The notes beneath the pieces were generated by a model. That model was not told where the DNA came from. It saw only the letters and a list, made by a program, of their open reading frames with translations, and did no database searches. A DNA stretch of 64,000 nucleotides from Prevotellaceae bacterium. GTDB taxonomy: Bacteria > Bacteroidota > Bacteroidia > Bacteroidales > Bacteroidaceae. The position numbers were made by a program, and so were the translations under genes. The DNA lies in the NCBI GenBank assembly GCA_015257125.1, contig JABZKU010000006.1, positions 41,671 to 105,670 of the forward strand, given 5' to 3'. Positions 50,608-59,339 of the stretch are shown one piece after another (the first letter of the stretch is position 1; each line of letters starts with the position of its first letter).

Positions 50608-51588
50608 TTGGCTCGTAAACCCTCGAACAGCAAAAATACCTCCACCACAGCGGCTCACGGCATCGTGGTGCGCAACACCGGCAGTAGCTACATTGTGCGC
50701 ACCGATGGCGGGGAGCAGGTGGAATGTCGCGTCAAGGGCAATTTTCGTCTCAAAGGTATCCGCACCACCAACCCCGTTGCCGTCGGCGATGGGGTTGTGT
50801 TGCGTATAACCCCCAACGACGAAATCGCCTTCATCACCGCGATCGACGAACGCCGCAATTACATCATTCGCAAAGCGTCGAATCTCTCGAAACAAAGCCA
50901 CATTCTCGCTGCCAACATCGACCGCGCGCTGTTGGTCGCCACCATTGCGCGCCCCGAGACGTCCACCACCTTCATCGATCGCTTCCTCGCTTCGGCCGAA
51001 GCCTATCGCGTGCCCGTGGTGCTGGCCTTCAACAAAATAGATGACCTCAATGAAGAGGAACGTGCCACGCTCGATTACCTCACTTGGGTGTATCGCGACA
51101 TCGGCTACGAGGTGCTCCATCTTTCGGCCGCCACCGGCGAAGGACTCCCCGAGTTGGTGCCCTATCTTCGCGACCGCATCACGCTGTTGGCCGGTCATTC
51201 GGGCGTAGGCAAGAGCACTTTGCTCAATCGCCTCATCCCCGGCGCGTGTGTGCGCACCGCTGAAATTTCCGAGTCGCACGGCACCGGTATGCACACCACC
51301 ACTTTCAGCCAACTCCTCGACTTGCCCGACGGAGGTAGCCTCATCGACATTCCCGGCATCAAAGGTTTCGGCACCTTCGACATGGAACCCGAAGAAATTG
51401 CCCACTATTTCCGCGACATCTTCGCCCTCGGCCACGAATGTCGCTTCTCCAACTGCACCCACACCCACGAACCCGGATGTGCTGTGTGCGAAGCGCTCGA
51501 AGCGCACCGCCTTGCGCCCTCGCGCTACACCTCTTATCTCTCCATGCTCGAAGATCACGACGAAGACAAGTACCGCGCGGCTTTTTAG
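50608..51588 (+). CDS. rsgA: Ribosome small subunit-dependent GTPase RsgA
   Basis: 326 residues, a circularly permuted GTPase that checks 30S maturation. Order of motifs: an N-terminal OB-fold (about 15-75), G4 NKIDDL, then G1 GHSGVGKSTLL, then G3 DIPGIKGFG, and a C-terminal zinc knuckle (CRFSNCTHTHEPGC). The start seems to be TTG at 50608 (MARKPS); the next usable starts, two GTG codons at about 50668, would trim the Lys/Ser-rich leader. Co-transcribed with frr. Confidence 0.93.
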   Translation: MARKPSNSKNTSTTAAHGIVVRNTGSSYIVRTDGGEQVECRVKGNFRLKGIRTTNPVAVGDGVVLRITPNDEIAFITAIDERRNYIIRKASNLSKQSHILAANIDRALLVATIARPETSTTFIDRFLASAEAYRVPVVLAFNKIDDLNEEERATLDYLTWVYRDIGYEVLHLSAATGEGLPELVPYLRDRITLLAGHSGVGKSTLLNRLIPGACVRTAEISESHGTGMHTTTFSQLLDLPDGGSLIDIPGIKGFGTFDMEPEEIAHYFRDIFALGHECRFSNCTHTHEPGCAVCEALEAHRLAPSRYTSYLSMLEDHDEDKYRAAF

Positions 51589-51653
51589 TCGGCCGCGGCC
51601 ACTCGCTGCCTCGTCGTTTTTTCAGGCAACACCCGTCCAGCCCGTACAACACT

Positions 51654-54617
51654 ATGCTCGACAAAAAAACATTTACGCAACTCTATTTGAAAGATACGTC
51701 GTTCGTCAATCTCATGACACGGCGTATCTTTAATGTTTTGCTCATCGCCAACCCCTACGATGCTTTCATGCTCGAAGACGACGGGCGCATCGACGAAAAA
51801 CTCTTCAACGAATATGCCGCCCTCTCGCTGCGCTATCCGCCGCGCTTCACCCAAGTGAGCACCGCCGACGAGGCTTGGGGCGAACTGGGGAAGAATTCGT
51901 TCGACCTCATCATCGTCATGCCCGGAACGGACAACAGCGACACCTTCGACATCGCCCGCGACATCAAAGCGCGCAACGAGCACATTCCCGTCGTTGTGCT
52001 CACCCCCTTCAGCCACGGCATCACGGCGCGCATCGAGCACGAAGATCTTTCGGCCTTCGAATATGTGTTCTGCTGGTTGGGCAACACCGATTTGCTCCTC
52101 TCCATCATCAAGTTGCTCGAGGACAAGATGAACCTCGATCATGACATCGAAGAGGGAGGAGTGCAACTCATCATTCTCGTCGAAGACAATATTCGGTTCT
52201 ACTCCTCCGTCCTGCCCGAGCTTTATAAGTTCGTTTTGCAACAAAGTCGGGAGTTTGCCACCGAAGCCCTCAACGAGCACCAGCGCACGCTGCGCATGCG
52301 CGGTCGTCCGAAGATTGCTTTGGCGCGCACCTACGAAGAAGCCACCGCGCTCTATGACGCGCATCCCAACAACGTGCTCGGTGTCATCACCGATGCGCGC
52401 TATCCGCGCGGCGGAGTGGTCGATCCGAACGCCGGTGTCGCCCTCCTCACGCGCTTGCGCAAGGCCGATCCGTTCTTGCCCCTCATCCTCGAGTCCGCCG
52501 AGTCGCACAATGCCTTCGAAGCCTCGGCGCACAACGCCGCTTTCGTCGACAAAAACTCCAAAAAGATGGCCGTCGATCTGCGTCGCGCCGTGAAACAGCA
52601 TTTCGGCTTCGGCGATTTCGTGTTTCGCGACCCCCGCACGTTCGAAGAAGTGGCGCGCGCCCGGAATCTCAAGGAGATGCAAAACGCCATCCTCAGTGTG
52701 CCGGCTGATTCGCTCCTCTATCACATCACGCGCAACCACGTTTCGCGCTGGCTCCGCAGTCGCGCGCTGTTTCCCGCGGCCGAGTTTGTGAAACAGCTCT
52801 CGTGGGAAGAATTGCGCGACCTCGATGCCCACCGGCGCATCATCTTCGAAGCCATCGTGCAGTATCGGCTGATGAAAAACCGCGGTGTCGTTGCCATATT
52901 CCGCCGCGATCGTTTCGACCGCTACTCCAATTTCGCCCGCATCGGCGAAGGTTCGCTCGGCGGCAAAGGGCGCGGTCTGGCTTTCATCGACAATCTCGTC
53001 AAAGCCCACCCCGAAATCAATCGCTTCGACAACGCCACCGTCATGATTCCCAAGACCGTGGTACTCTGCACCGATCTGTTCGAGGAATTCATGGAGACGA
53101 ACAATCTCTACCAGCTCGCACTTTCCGATGTGGACGACGCAGAGATCCTCGATGCCTTCCGGCGCGCGCGTTTGCCCGAACAGCTCGAAGGCGACCTCCT
53201 CACTTTCGTCGACACCCTGCGTTGTCCCGTCGCGGTTCGCTCCAGTTCGCTGCTCGAAGACAGTCATTACCAACCGTTTGCCGGGATCTACAACACCTAC
53301 ATGGTGCCCTATCTCGACAACCACGGGCGCATGCTCTCCATGCTCTGCGATGCCATCAAGGGGGTGTATGCCTCGGTGTTTTTCAAGGACTCGAAAGCCT
53401 ACATGCAAGCCACGCGCAATGTGATCGACGAGGAGAAAATGGCCGTCGTGCTCCAAGAAGTGGTGGGCAGTCGCTACGGCGATCATTTCTATCCCAACAT
53501 TTCGGGCGTGGGTCGCTCGCTCAACTACTATCCCCTCGACGACGAGCGCGCCGAAGAGGGCACGGTGAGTTTGGCGCTCGGTTTGGGCAAATACATTGTG
53601 GACGGCGGTCGCACGCTGCGTGTCTGTCCGGCGCATCCCGCGCGGGTGTTGCAAACCTCCGACACGGAAATGGCACTGCGCGAAACGCAAACTCGCTTCT
53701 ATGCCCTCGACCTGAAAAATCTCGGTGAGAACTTCTCGGTCGACGACGGCTTCAACCTTCTGCGCCTTCCCGTCAAGACGGCCGATGCCGACGGCTCGTT
53801 GCAGTTCATCGCCTCGACTTTCAACCCCACCGACCAAGTCATCTATCCCGGCCTGTATCCCGGCGGTCGAAAGATCATCAGTTTTGTCGGCGTGTTGGAG
53901 CACGACGTCGTGCCCCTGCCACAAATCCTGCGCGAAGTGCTGCAACTGAGCGAAGAAGCCATGCGCCGCCCCGTCGAAATCGAGTTTGCCGTCGAGATCG
54001 ATGCCGAAAATCGCAGCTGTGTGTTCTACTTGCTGCAAATTCGCCCCATGGTCGACGTGCGCACCGACGTGAACATCGACCTTTCGGCCATCGATCCGTC
54101 GCGCGTGCTCTTGCGCAGCGACAATGCCCTGGGACACGGCAATTTCGACGAACTGACCGATGTGGTTTATGTGAAGACCGACAATTATTCGGCCGGCAAC
54201 AATCCGCTCATTGCCGATGAAATCGAGCAACTCAACGCCCGTTTCCTCGCCGAAGGCCGAAATTATGTGCTTATCGGCCCCGGTCGTTGGGGATCGAGCG
54301 ACCCTTGGCTCGGGGTGCCCGTGAAGTGGCCCGCCATTTCCGCCGCGCGCCTCATTGTTGAGGCCGGACTGACGAACTATCGCGTCGATCCGTCGCAGGG
54401 CACGCACTTCTTTCAGAATCTCACCTCCTTCGGTGTGGGCTACTTCACAATCAACGACTACATCGGCGACGGCCTTTACCAACGGGGCGCCCTCGACGCG
54501 CAGCCCGCCGTCTACGAGTCGGATTTCGTGCGCCATGTGCGTTTCGACCGCCCCTTGTCGTTGAAAATCGACGGACGCAAAAAACTGGGCTTCCTCCTTT
54601 TGCCCGAAGCGGAGTAG
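51654..54617 (+). CDS. PEP/pyruvate-binding-domain protein with receiver-like N-terminus
   Basis: 987 residues. The first 350 residues contain two receiver-like domains (FNVLLIANPYDAFMLEDDG and VQLIILVEDN), the second with acidic and Lys-type positions as in response regulators. A PEP-synthase/PPDK-type ATP-grasp domain follows from about 430 (GEGSLGGKGRGLAFID) with PVAVRSSSLLED near 528 and FAGIYNTYM. The swivelling phosphohistidine domain and PEP-binding barrel of true PEP synthase are missing. The family is known in Bacteroidota but its reaction is not. Start ATG 51654 chosen for MLDKKTFTQLYL, 65 bases after rsgA. Confidence 0.8.
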   Translation: MLDKKTFTQLYLKDTSFVNLMTRRIFNVLLIANPYDAFMLEDDGRIDEKLFNEYAALSLRYPPRFTQVSTADEAWGELGKNSFDLIIVMPGTDNSDTFDIARDIKARNEHIPVVVLTPFSHGITARIEHEDLSAFEYVFCWLGNTDLLLSIIKLLEDKMNLDHDIEEGGVQLIILVEDNIRFYSSVLPELYKFVLQQSREFATEALNEHQRTLRMRGRPKIALARTYEEATALYDAHPNNVLGVITDARYPRGGVVDPNAGVALLTRLRKADPFLPLILESAESHNAFEASAHNAAFVDKNSKKMAVDLRRAVKQHFGFGDFVFRDPRTFEEVARARNLKEMQNAILSVPADSLLYHITRNHVSRWLRSRALFPAAEFVKQLSWEELRDLDAHRRIIFEAIVQYRLMKNRGVVAIFRRDRFDRYSNFARIGEGSLGGKGRGLAFIDNLVKAHPEINRFDNATVMIPKTVVLCTDLFEEFMETNNLYQLALSDVDDAEILDAFRRARLPEQLEGDLLTFVDTLRCPVAVRSSSLLEDSHYQPFAGIYNTYMVPYLDNHGRMLSMLCDAIKGVYASVFFKDSKAYMQATRNVIDEEKMAVVLQEVVGSRYGDHFYPNISGVGRSLNYYPLDDERAEEGTVSLALGLGKYIVDGGRTLRVCPAHPARVLQTSDTEMALRETQTRFYALDLKNLGENFSVDDGFNLLRLPVKTADADGSLQFIASTFNPTDQVIYPGLYPGGRKIISFVGVLEHDVVPLPQILREVLQLSEEAMRRPVEIEFAVEIDAENRSCVFYLLQIRPMVDVRTDVNIDLSAIDPSRVLLRSDNALGHGNFDELTDVVYVKTDNYSAGNNPLIADEIEQLNARFLAEGRNYVLIGPGRWGSSDPWLGVPVKWPAISAARLIVEAGLTNYRVDPSQGTHFFQNLTSFGVGYFTINDYIGDGLYQRGALDAQPAVYESDFVRHVRFDRPLSLKIDGRKKLGFLLLPEAE

Positions 54618-54710
54618 GGCGGCCGCCCCGCGCGCCGTATTCTGCCTGATGAGGTGGACTTCCTTACAGATCTCGTAGACGGGCAGTTCACTGCTTGCGC
54701 GAGGAATAGA

Positions 54711-54748
54711 AAAAGTTGGGGACTTTCGCGAGAAAGTCCCCAACTTTT
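54711..54748 (+). terminator. Terminator of the PEP-binding-domain gene
   Basis: A 17-bp perfect stem (54711-54727 with 54732-54748) with a GCGA tetraloop, ending in TTTT. Two short TTTTGCG words follow. Confidence 0.72.
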
Positions 54749-54789
54749 GCGCAAAAGTGGGGAGCTTTTGCGTAAAAGTCGCCGAGAAA

Positions 54790-54830
54790 AAATGAAAACG
54801 CCGCACGTTTCCGAGGAAGCGTGCGGCGTT
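54790..54830 (-). terminator. Terminator of the TonB receptor gene
   Basis: An 11-bp stem (54797-54807 with 54820-54830) which on the minus strand is followed by a T-rich run (TTTTCATTTTTTC). Confidence 0.72.
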
Positions 54831-54894
54831 GTCGTTGTGTTTCGCCCGAGGTGGCGGCAAAATGTGCGCCGCGCAGGGGGACGAAGCGGGGCGA

Positions 54895-57045
54895 TCAGAA
54901 GGTGTAAGACGCACCGGCCATGACGAAGAAGCCGGGTTGCTCCACATTGCCGAGATCGAAGTAGCGGCTGTCGGTGACATTGCGCAGATCGCAGAAGAGG
55001 CGATAGCGATCGGTCGTCCAATGCAGTTTCACGTCGAGGGTGGCGTGCGTGCCGTAGGGCAGGAGCGTGCCGGTGTCGACGAGTTTGGCCGGGTTGGAGC
55101 GATCCACCTGCATGTAGTGGCCGTTGCGATCCTGCACACGCAGCACCCACGATGCACCCAAGTGGGCGAAGAGCCGGTGGTCGAGGGTGGCGACGAACTT
55201 GTGGCGGAGATACTCGAGCGCATAGTTCGACTTGAAGAACGGCCGATCGTCCTTTCGATCCTGCCACAGGCGTGCAAAGTCGAGGCGCAGGCGGCGGAGC
55301 GGTTGCGACGTGCCGAGCAGGCGGTCGAAATCGGCGGTGGCCGTGACGTTCACGCCGAAGTTGTCCAGACGGAAGTTGGTGGAGTGGAACTTGTCTTTCG
55401 CGTCATACATCACCCAGTCGAGCACATTGGTGCCGCGGTTGTAGAAAGCGGCTGCTTCGACCGTGATGCCACACGGAGCGTGGTGGGTGGCGCCGAGTCG
55501 GAAGGCGCTGTTCTCTTCGGGGCGGAGGCCGACGTTGCCCTCCTGCGAAGGATTCTTGTAATAGAGGTCGGTGAAGGTGGGCAGGCGCAGGGAGCGATTC
55601 CACGAGGCGGTGAGTCGCCACGCCGAGTTGGGGCGCCACGCCACGTCCACGCCGGGATAGAGACGCAACTGCTCGTCGATGCTCGAATTGCGCTGCGCCA
55701 TGAGGCCGAGTGATACCGTCCAGCGGTCGAAGAGGAGATCGTGCTCCACAAAGTAACTCACATTCGTTCGCTCGGCGCGCTTGGTGTAGTAGGCGATGCT
55801 GCCGTCGTTGTCGCGCCATACGCCTTTGTCATCGCGGCGATCAGCGTGTTTTCCGCCGATGGCAATCCAATGAGTCGAATCGAGATCGCGTCCCAAATTG
55901 CCGGAATAAATGAGTTCTTGGCGCATCTCTGCGCCGAAAGCGGTGCGGCCGGCTGCCCAATCGGTCCAAGCGTTGAGGCCGAGGGTGAAGACATCGCCGC
56001 GGTTGAAGTTCTCATACGTCGGCGTGTTGCGCACAAACTGGAAGTGGTCGGCATTGCGCAGCCACGACACCTGCGGAGCAAGGTGCAAACGGCCTTTGGT
56101 TTCGGCGCGCACGCCGGCCAGCAGTCGATGCGTGCCTTCCCATTGGTTGGCCGACTTGGTGGAGTAGAACGTGTTGGCACCAAAATCCGATTGCGTCCAG
56201 CCGAAGAGTGCATCGACGCGGAAGTCGGGCGCGTCGGCGCGGCCTTGCCAAAAGGCTTTGCCGTAGCGGAAATCGCTGTTGCGCACCGCACCGTCCGAAC
56301 GGCCGTAGCCCAAGCTGAGCGAGGAAGTGAAGTCGACGTTGCCGCGTCGCGCTTGCAGGCCGGTGCGGGCTTCGGCCTGCGCCGTGCCAAACGATCCGCC
56401 GGCGAGGGAGAGTGCCGTGCGGGCGTCGCGTCGGGTGACGATGTTCACCGCTCCCGAGAAAGCCTGCGTGCCGAACACGCGCGATGCAGCGCCCTCGAGC
56501 ACTTCGATGCGCTCGATGTCGCTGAGGTTGAGCGGAAATTCCGCCGCATTATGACCGGTTTGTGGATTGGAGATGGGGAATCCGTTGACAAGAAGAAGAA
56601 TTTGGTCAAAGGTTCCGCCGTTGATGCTGATGTCCGTTTGCATTCCGAAACTACCGCGCTGTCGGACATCGACACCGGCGCAGAGTTTGAGCACGTCGTT
56701 GACGCAGGCGACACCCGCCGCGGCCAACTGTTCGCGCGAGAGGGTCACCACTTGTCTCGCCGCAGCGTCGGCGGCGAGGGGAGCGCGCGAGGTCGTGGTG
56801 ACGGCCTCCGCGAGACGGTGTGCATCGTCGAGTTCGTCGGACACTTCCGTACGATCCTCGGCGGTCGCGGTGCGTGTCGCTGCGTGGGTGTTGGCAGCCA
56901 AGCACGGTGCGGCCGTGGCCAATGTGGCCACTGTGAGGACACCGATTTTCACCTCGCTGCCCAATGCGGAAAAGAGCGCATAGCCCTTGCGCGAAAAGCG
57001 GCGGAAGGTGAAAACTGCTCCCTGAGGAGAGGTTTTTTGATACAT
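54895..57045 (-). CDS. TonB-dependent outer-membrane receptor, BtuB-like
   Basis: 716 residues. A long extended signal region (MYQKTSPQGAVFTFRRFSRK, then GYALFSALGSEVKIGVLTVAT) matches the type seen in this phylum's receptors, followed by a short linker, the plug domain (about 85-190; SREQLAAAGVACVNDVLKL, NPQTGHNAAEFPLNLSDIER, FGTQAFSGAVNIVTRR) and a 22-strand type barrel ending GASYTF. It imports a scarce ligand such as corrinoid or haem; no riboswitch is seen to tell which. The start at 57045 is chosen for the extended signal; codons upstream cross the -7 box. Confidence 0.85.
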   Translation of the reverse strand: MYQKTSPQGAVFTFRRFSRKGYALFSALGSEVKIGVLTVATLATAAPCLAANTHAATRTATAEDRTEVSDELDDAHRLAEAVTTTSRAPLAADAAARQVVTLSREQLAAAGVACVNDVLKLCAGVDVRQRGSFGMQTDISINGGTFDQILLLVNGFPISNPQTGHNAAEFPLNLSDIERIEVLEGAASRVFGTQAFSGAVNIVTRRDARTALSLAGGSFGTAQAEARTGLQARRGNVDFTSSLSLGYGRSDGAVRNSDFRYGKAFWQGRADAPDFRVDALFGWTQSDFGANTFYSTKSANQWEGTHRLLAGVRAETKGRLHLAPQVSWLRNADHFQFVRNTPTYENFNRGDVFTLGLNAWTDWAAGRTAFGAEMRQELIYSGNLGRDLDSTHWIAIGGKHADRRDDKGVWRDNDGSIAYYTKRAERTNVSYFVEHDLLFDRWTVSLGLMAQRNSSIDEQLRLYPGVDVAWRPNSAWRLTASWNRSLRLPTFTDLYYKNPSQEGNVGLRPEENSAFRLGATHHAPCGITVEAAAFYNRGTNVLDWVMYDAKDKFHSTNFRLDNFGVNVTATADFDRLLGTSQPLRRLRLDFARLWQDRKDDRPFFKSNYALEYLRHKFVATLDHRLFAHLGASWVLRVQDRNGHYMQVDRSNPAKLVDTGTLLPYGTHATLDVKLHWTTDRYRLFCDLRNVTDSRYFDLGNVEQPGFFVMAGASYTF

Positions 57046-57075
57046 TGATTTGGGTATTTGTTGTTTAAAACGCCG

Positions 57076-57083
57076 CAAAGGTA
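57076..57083 (-). promoter_or_regulatory. Candidate -7 box of the TonB receptor gene
   Basis: TACCTTTG on the minus strand, about 31 bases before the start. No clear -33 element. Confidence 0.48.
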
Positions 57084-57098
57084 CGAAAAACTGCCGTG

Positions 57099-57133
57099 TT
57101 TGCTCCACTCTCGTGGGAAAAGTCGTACATTTG
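57099..57133 (+). promoter_or_regulatory. Candidate promoter of the CNNM gene
   Basis: TACATTTG at 57126-57133 with TTTG at 57099-57102; spacing of 23 is longer than usual. Divergent from the TonB receptor box. Confidence 0.48.
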
Positions 57134-57173
57134 CATCATCACCAATACAGACACGCCGACGTGTCGAACTTTA

Positions 57174-58232
57174 ATGGATTCGCATTTACTGCTTTTATTT
57201 TTCTACCTCGTACTCTCTCTTTCTCTTTCGTCTCTTTGTTCGGTGCTCGAAGCTGTTTTGCTGGCTTCGACCACTTCTTTTGCGTCGATCAAGGAACAAG
57301 AAGGCTATAAAATCGCCGCTACCCTCAAAAAGTATAAAACCGACATTGATCGACCCATCGCTGCGATCCTTTCGCTCAACACCATCGCGCACACCGTGGG
57401 TGCTGCCGGCGTAGGTGCGGAGGCGGCGATCATTTGGGGCAGCGAAGCCGTGGGGATCGCCTCGGGTGTGATGACGTTGCTCATCTTGGTCATCTCAGAA
57501 ATCATACCGAAGGTGGTGGGCGCCACCTACTGGCGCGAAATGGCGTTGGGCGCGACGCGCATCATCCGCGTACTCATTATTATTACCTACCCCTTGGTGT
57601 TGCTTTCTGAACTGGTGACGCGCATGGTGGGCAGCGAGAAAGCCCAACTCTCCGTGAGTCGCGAGGAAGTGCAGGCCATGGTGGACGTGGGCGTGGAAGA
57701 AGGCGTGTTCAAGGCCAAGGAAACAAAAGCCATCCGCAGTTTCTTGAAACTGGGCGAGGTGCGTGCCGAGCAGATCATGACGCCGGCTACAGTAGCCGCC
57801 ACGGTACGCGAAGACATGACGTTGGAGGAGTTTTATCACGCCGACGAAGAGCACCTGCACTCCTACAGCCGCATCCCGGTCTACGACGAAGCGGAAGAAT
57901 ATATCAAAGGTTATGTGCTGCGCGCCGATGTGCTCGAAGAACTCTCGGAAGATCACTTTGCACAGCGCGTGGGCGATTTGATTCGCCCCATTCTGACCTT
58001 CCGCGACGACGAACCGGTGTCGAACATCTGGGAACTGATGCTCGAAAAGAAGGAGCACATCTCGGTGATCATCGACGAATATGGCACGATGCGTGGTCTT
58101 GTGACGATGGAAGACGTGATCGAAACGATGCTTGGCGTGGAAATCGTGGACGAAAACGACGAGGCCGTGGACATGCAAGACATGGCGCGCGAAAAATGGC
58201 AGTTGCAACAACAGCAGCAGTCTGAATTATGA
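57174..58232 (+). CDS. CNNM-domain protein with CBS pair (hemolysin-like, CorC family)
   Basis: 352 residues. Four membrane segments of the CNNM/DUF21 domain (about 3-150; VISEIIPKVVGATYW is characteristic) and a CBS pair (about 190-310; EQIMTPATVAATV, YSRIPVYDEAEEY, ISVIIDEYGTMRGLVTMEDVIE). The C-terminal CorC_HlyC domain of longer relatives is absent and replaced by a Gln-rich tail. The family is linked to Mg2+ or other cation efflux; older annotation as hemolysin is not well founded. The start at 57174 gives the first membrane helix directly. Confidence 0.85.
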   Translation: MDSHLLLLFFYLVLSLSLSSLCSVLEAVLLASTTSFASIKEQEGYKIAATLKKYKTDIDRPIAAILSLNTIAHTVGAAGVGAEAAIIWGSEAVGIASGVMTLLILVISEIIPKVVGATYWREMALGATRIIRVLIIITYPLVLLSELVTRMVGSEKAQLSVSREEVQAMVDVGVEEGVFKAKETKAIRSFLKLGEVRAEQIMTPATVAATVREDMTLEEFYHADEEHLHSYSRIPVYDEAEEYIKGYVLRADVLEELSEDHFAQRVGDLIRPILTFRDDEPVSNIWELMLEKKEHISVIIDEYGTMRGLVTMEDVIETMLGVEIVDENDEAVDMQDMAREKWQLQQQQQSEL

Positions 58233-58398
58233 ATAAAACCGTCGTAATAAATGGATAAGGAAATCGGTCATTGCGTGCAAATCTTGAAATAAGGTTGCAA
58301 AACGACGCTTTCTCAGCGTATATTTTGGCAGAACGTCACTTAAAGGCTATATTCGCCAATAGACCACTCTTGTGTATCACCGAAAAAACTACCCATTT

Positions 58399-59133
58399 AT
58401 GCGTCCTTTATTCGGTTTACTCACGCTGCTTCCGTTGTTTTGCGGTTGCAGTTCGCAATATTCCATAGACGGCAACTCGTCGCTGTCGTGCCTTGACGGG
58501 AAACGACTGTACTTGCGTGTGCCTCAGGTAGACACCCCTCGCACGCGCTACCAAACGATCGACTCGTGCGAAGTGGTGCACGGGCGTTTTCGTTTCGGCG
58601 GTAGCAGCGAAACGATTGTGATGGCCGAGGTCTATGTGGGCAACGATGTGTTGATGCCGGTGGTTCTGGAGGGCGGACAGCTCTTTTTGCAACTCGACAA
58701 CTACGGGCAGAGCGTGAAAGGCGGCCCGCTCAATGAGCGATTGTCGGATTTTCTCAACCGCCGCTCGAATTTCTACAACGAACTTTGGGAACTGGAGCGC
58801 GAAATGCGCCAAGCGATGTTCTTGGGCAACGAATCGGAGGCCTCCATGGCGCGCACCAAGGCAAAGCGCGATGAACTGCTGACGAAAATATCGACCCTCG
58901 AAGAAAATTTCGTTTGCGACAATGCCGATAACGTCTTAGGCCCCGGCTACTTCATGTCGCTGGCACAGGAAAATGGTTTCCCGGTGCTCACCGATCAGTT
59001 GCGCCGCATCGCCGATCGCGCTCCGAAAAGGCTGTTGGCCAGTCCGTCGGTGAAGCGCTTTCTTACCGTGACGGGTTATCTGCCGCGCCAAATGGCGGAA
59101 AAAGAATCCGTGGCGACGCGCCCCAACAAATAA
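58399..59133 (+). CDS. DUF4369-type lipoprotein
   Basis: 244 residues with a signal ending in LFCGC (Cys17 likely lipidated; a second Cys at 15). An N-terminal beta-sandwich resembling DUF4369 (LDGKRLYLRVP, HGRFRFGGSS, VVLEGGQLFLQLDNYGQSVKGG) is followed by a charged helical part. DUF4369 often precedes a thioredoxin domain, but none is present here. Role unknown. ATG 58399 chosen over an ATG 9 codons upstream to give a proper signal. No good promoter box seen before it. Confidence 0.7.
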   Translation: MRPLFGLLTLLPLFCGCSSQYSIDGNSSLSCLDGKRLYLRVPQVDTPRTRYQTIDSCEVVHGRFRFGGSSETIVMAEVYVGNDVLMPVVLEGGQLFLQLDNYGQSVKGGPLNERLSDFLNRRSNFYNELWELEREMRQAMFLGNESEASMARTKAKRDELLTKISTLEENFVCDNADNVLGPGYFMSLAQENGFPVLTDQLRRIADRAPKRLLASPSVKRFLTVTGYLPRQMAEKESVATRPNK

Positions 59134-59145
59134 ACTCCAACTTAA

Positions 59146-59192
59146 ACAAAATGCTCCCCCGCAGTTGAAGAAACTGCGGGGGAGCATTTTGT
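59146..59192. terminator. 21-bp perfect hairpin between convergent genes
   Basis: Bases 59146-59166 pair fully with 59172-59192 around a 5-base loop. T/A runs at both feet allow termination in both directions, for the DUF4369 gene and pepT. Confidence 0.78.
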
Positions 59193-59339
59193 GCTATAAA
59201 AGAGGAGTCATGGAGCGAGACTGCGTGCGCCGGCACATCGGCCGGCGGGGCATGACAAATGGCTCCGAAAGCTGCGCTCGAAACGCTCGCGCTCCGGCAG
59301 AACCGGGTGCAGATTGGCGTGCAAGCAGGGTGGAAACGA

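Noticed and set aside
51585..54980. A 1131-codon open frame on the minus strand opposite the PEP-binding-domain gene
   Set aside because: It mirrors the codon pattern of the real gene on the plus strand, is rich in His/Glu/Val/Gly as expected for an antisense frame in GC-rich DNA, has no family resemblance and spans two terminators.
54895..57130. Cobalamin riboswitch expected upstream of a BtuB-like receptor
   Set aside because: The space between the start codon and the divergent gene is only about 130 bases and shows no B12-box-like structure.
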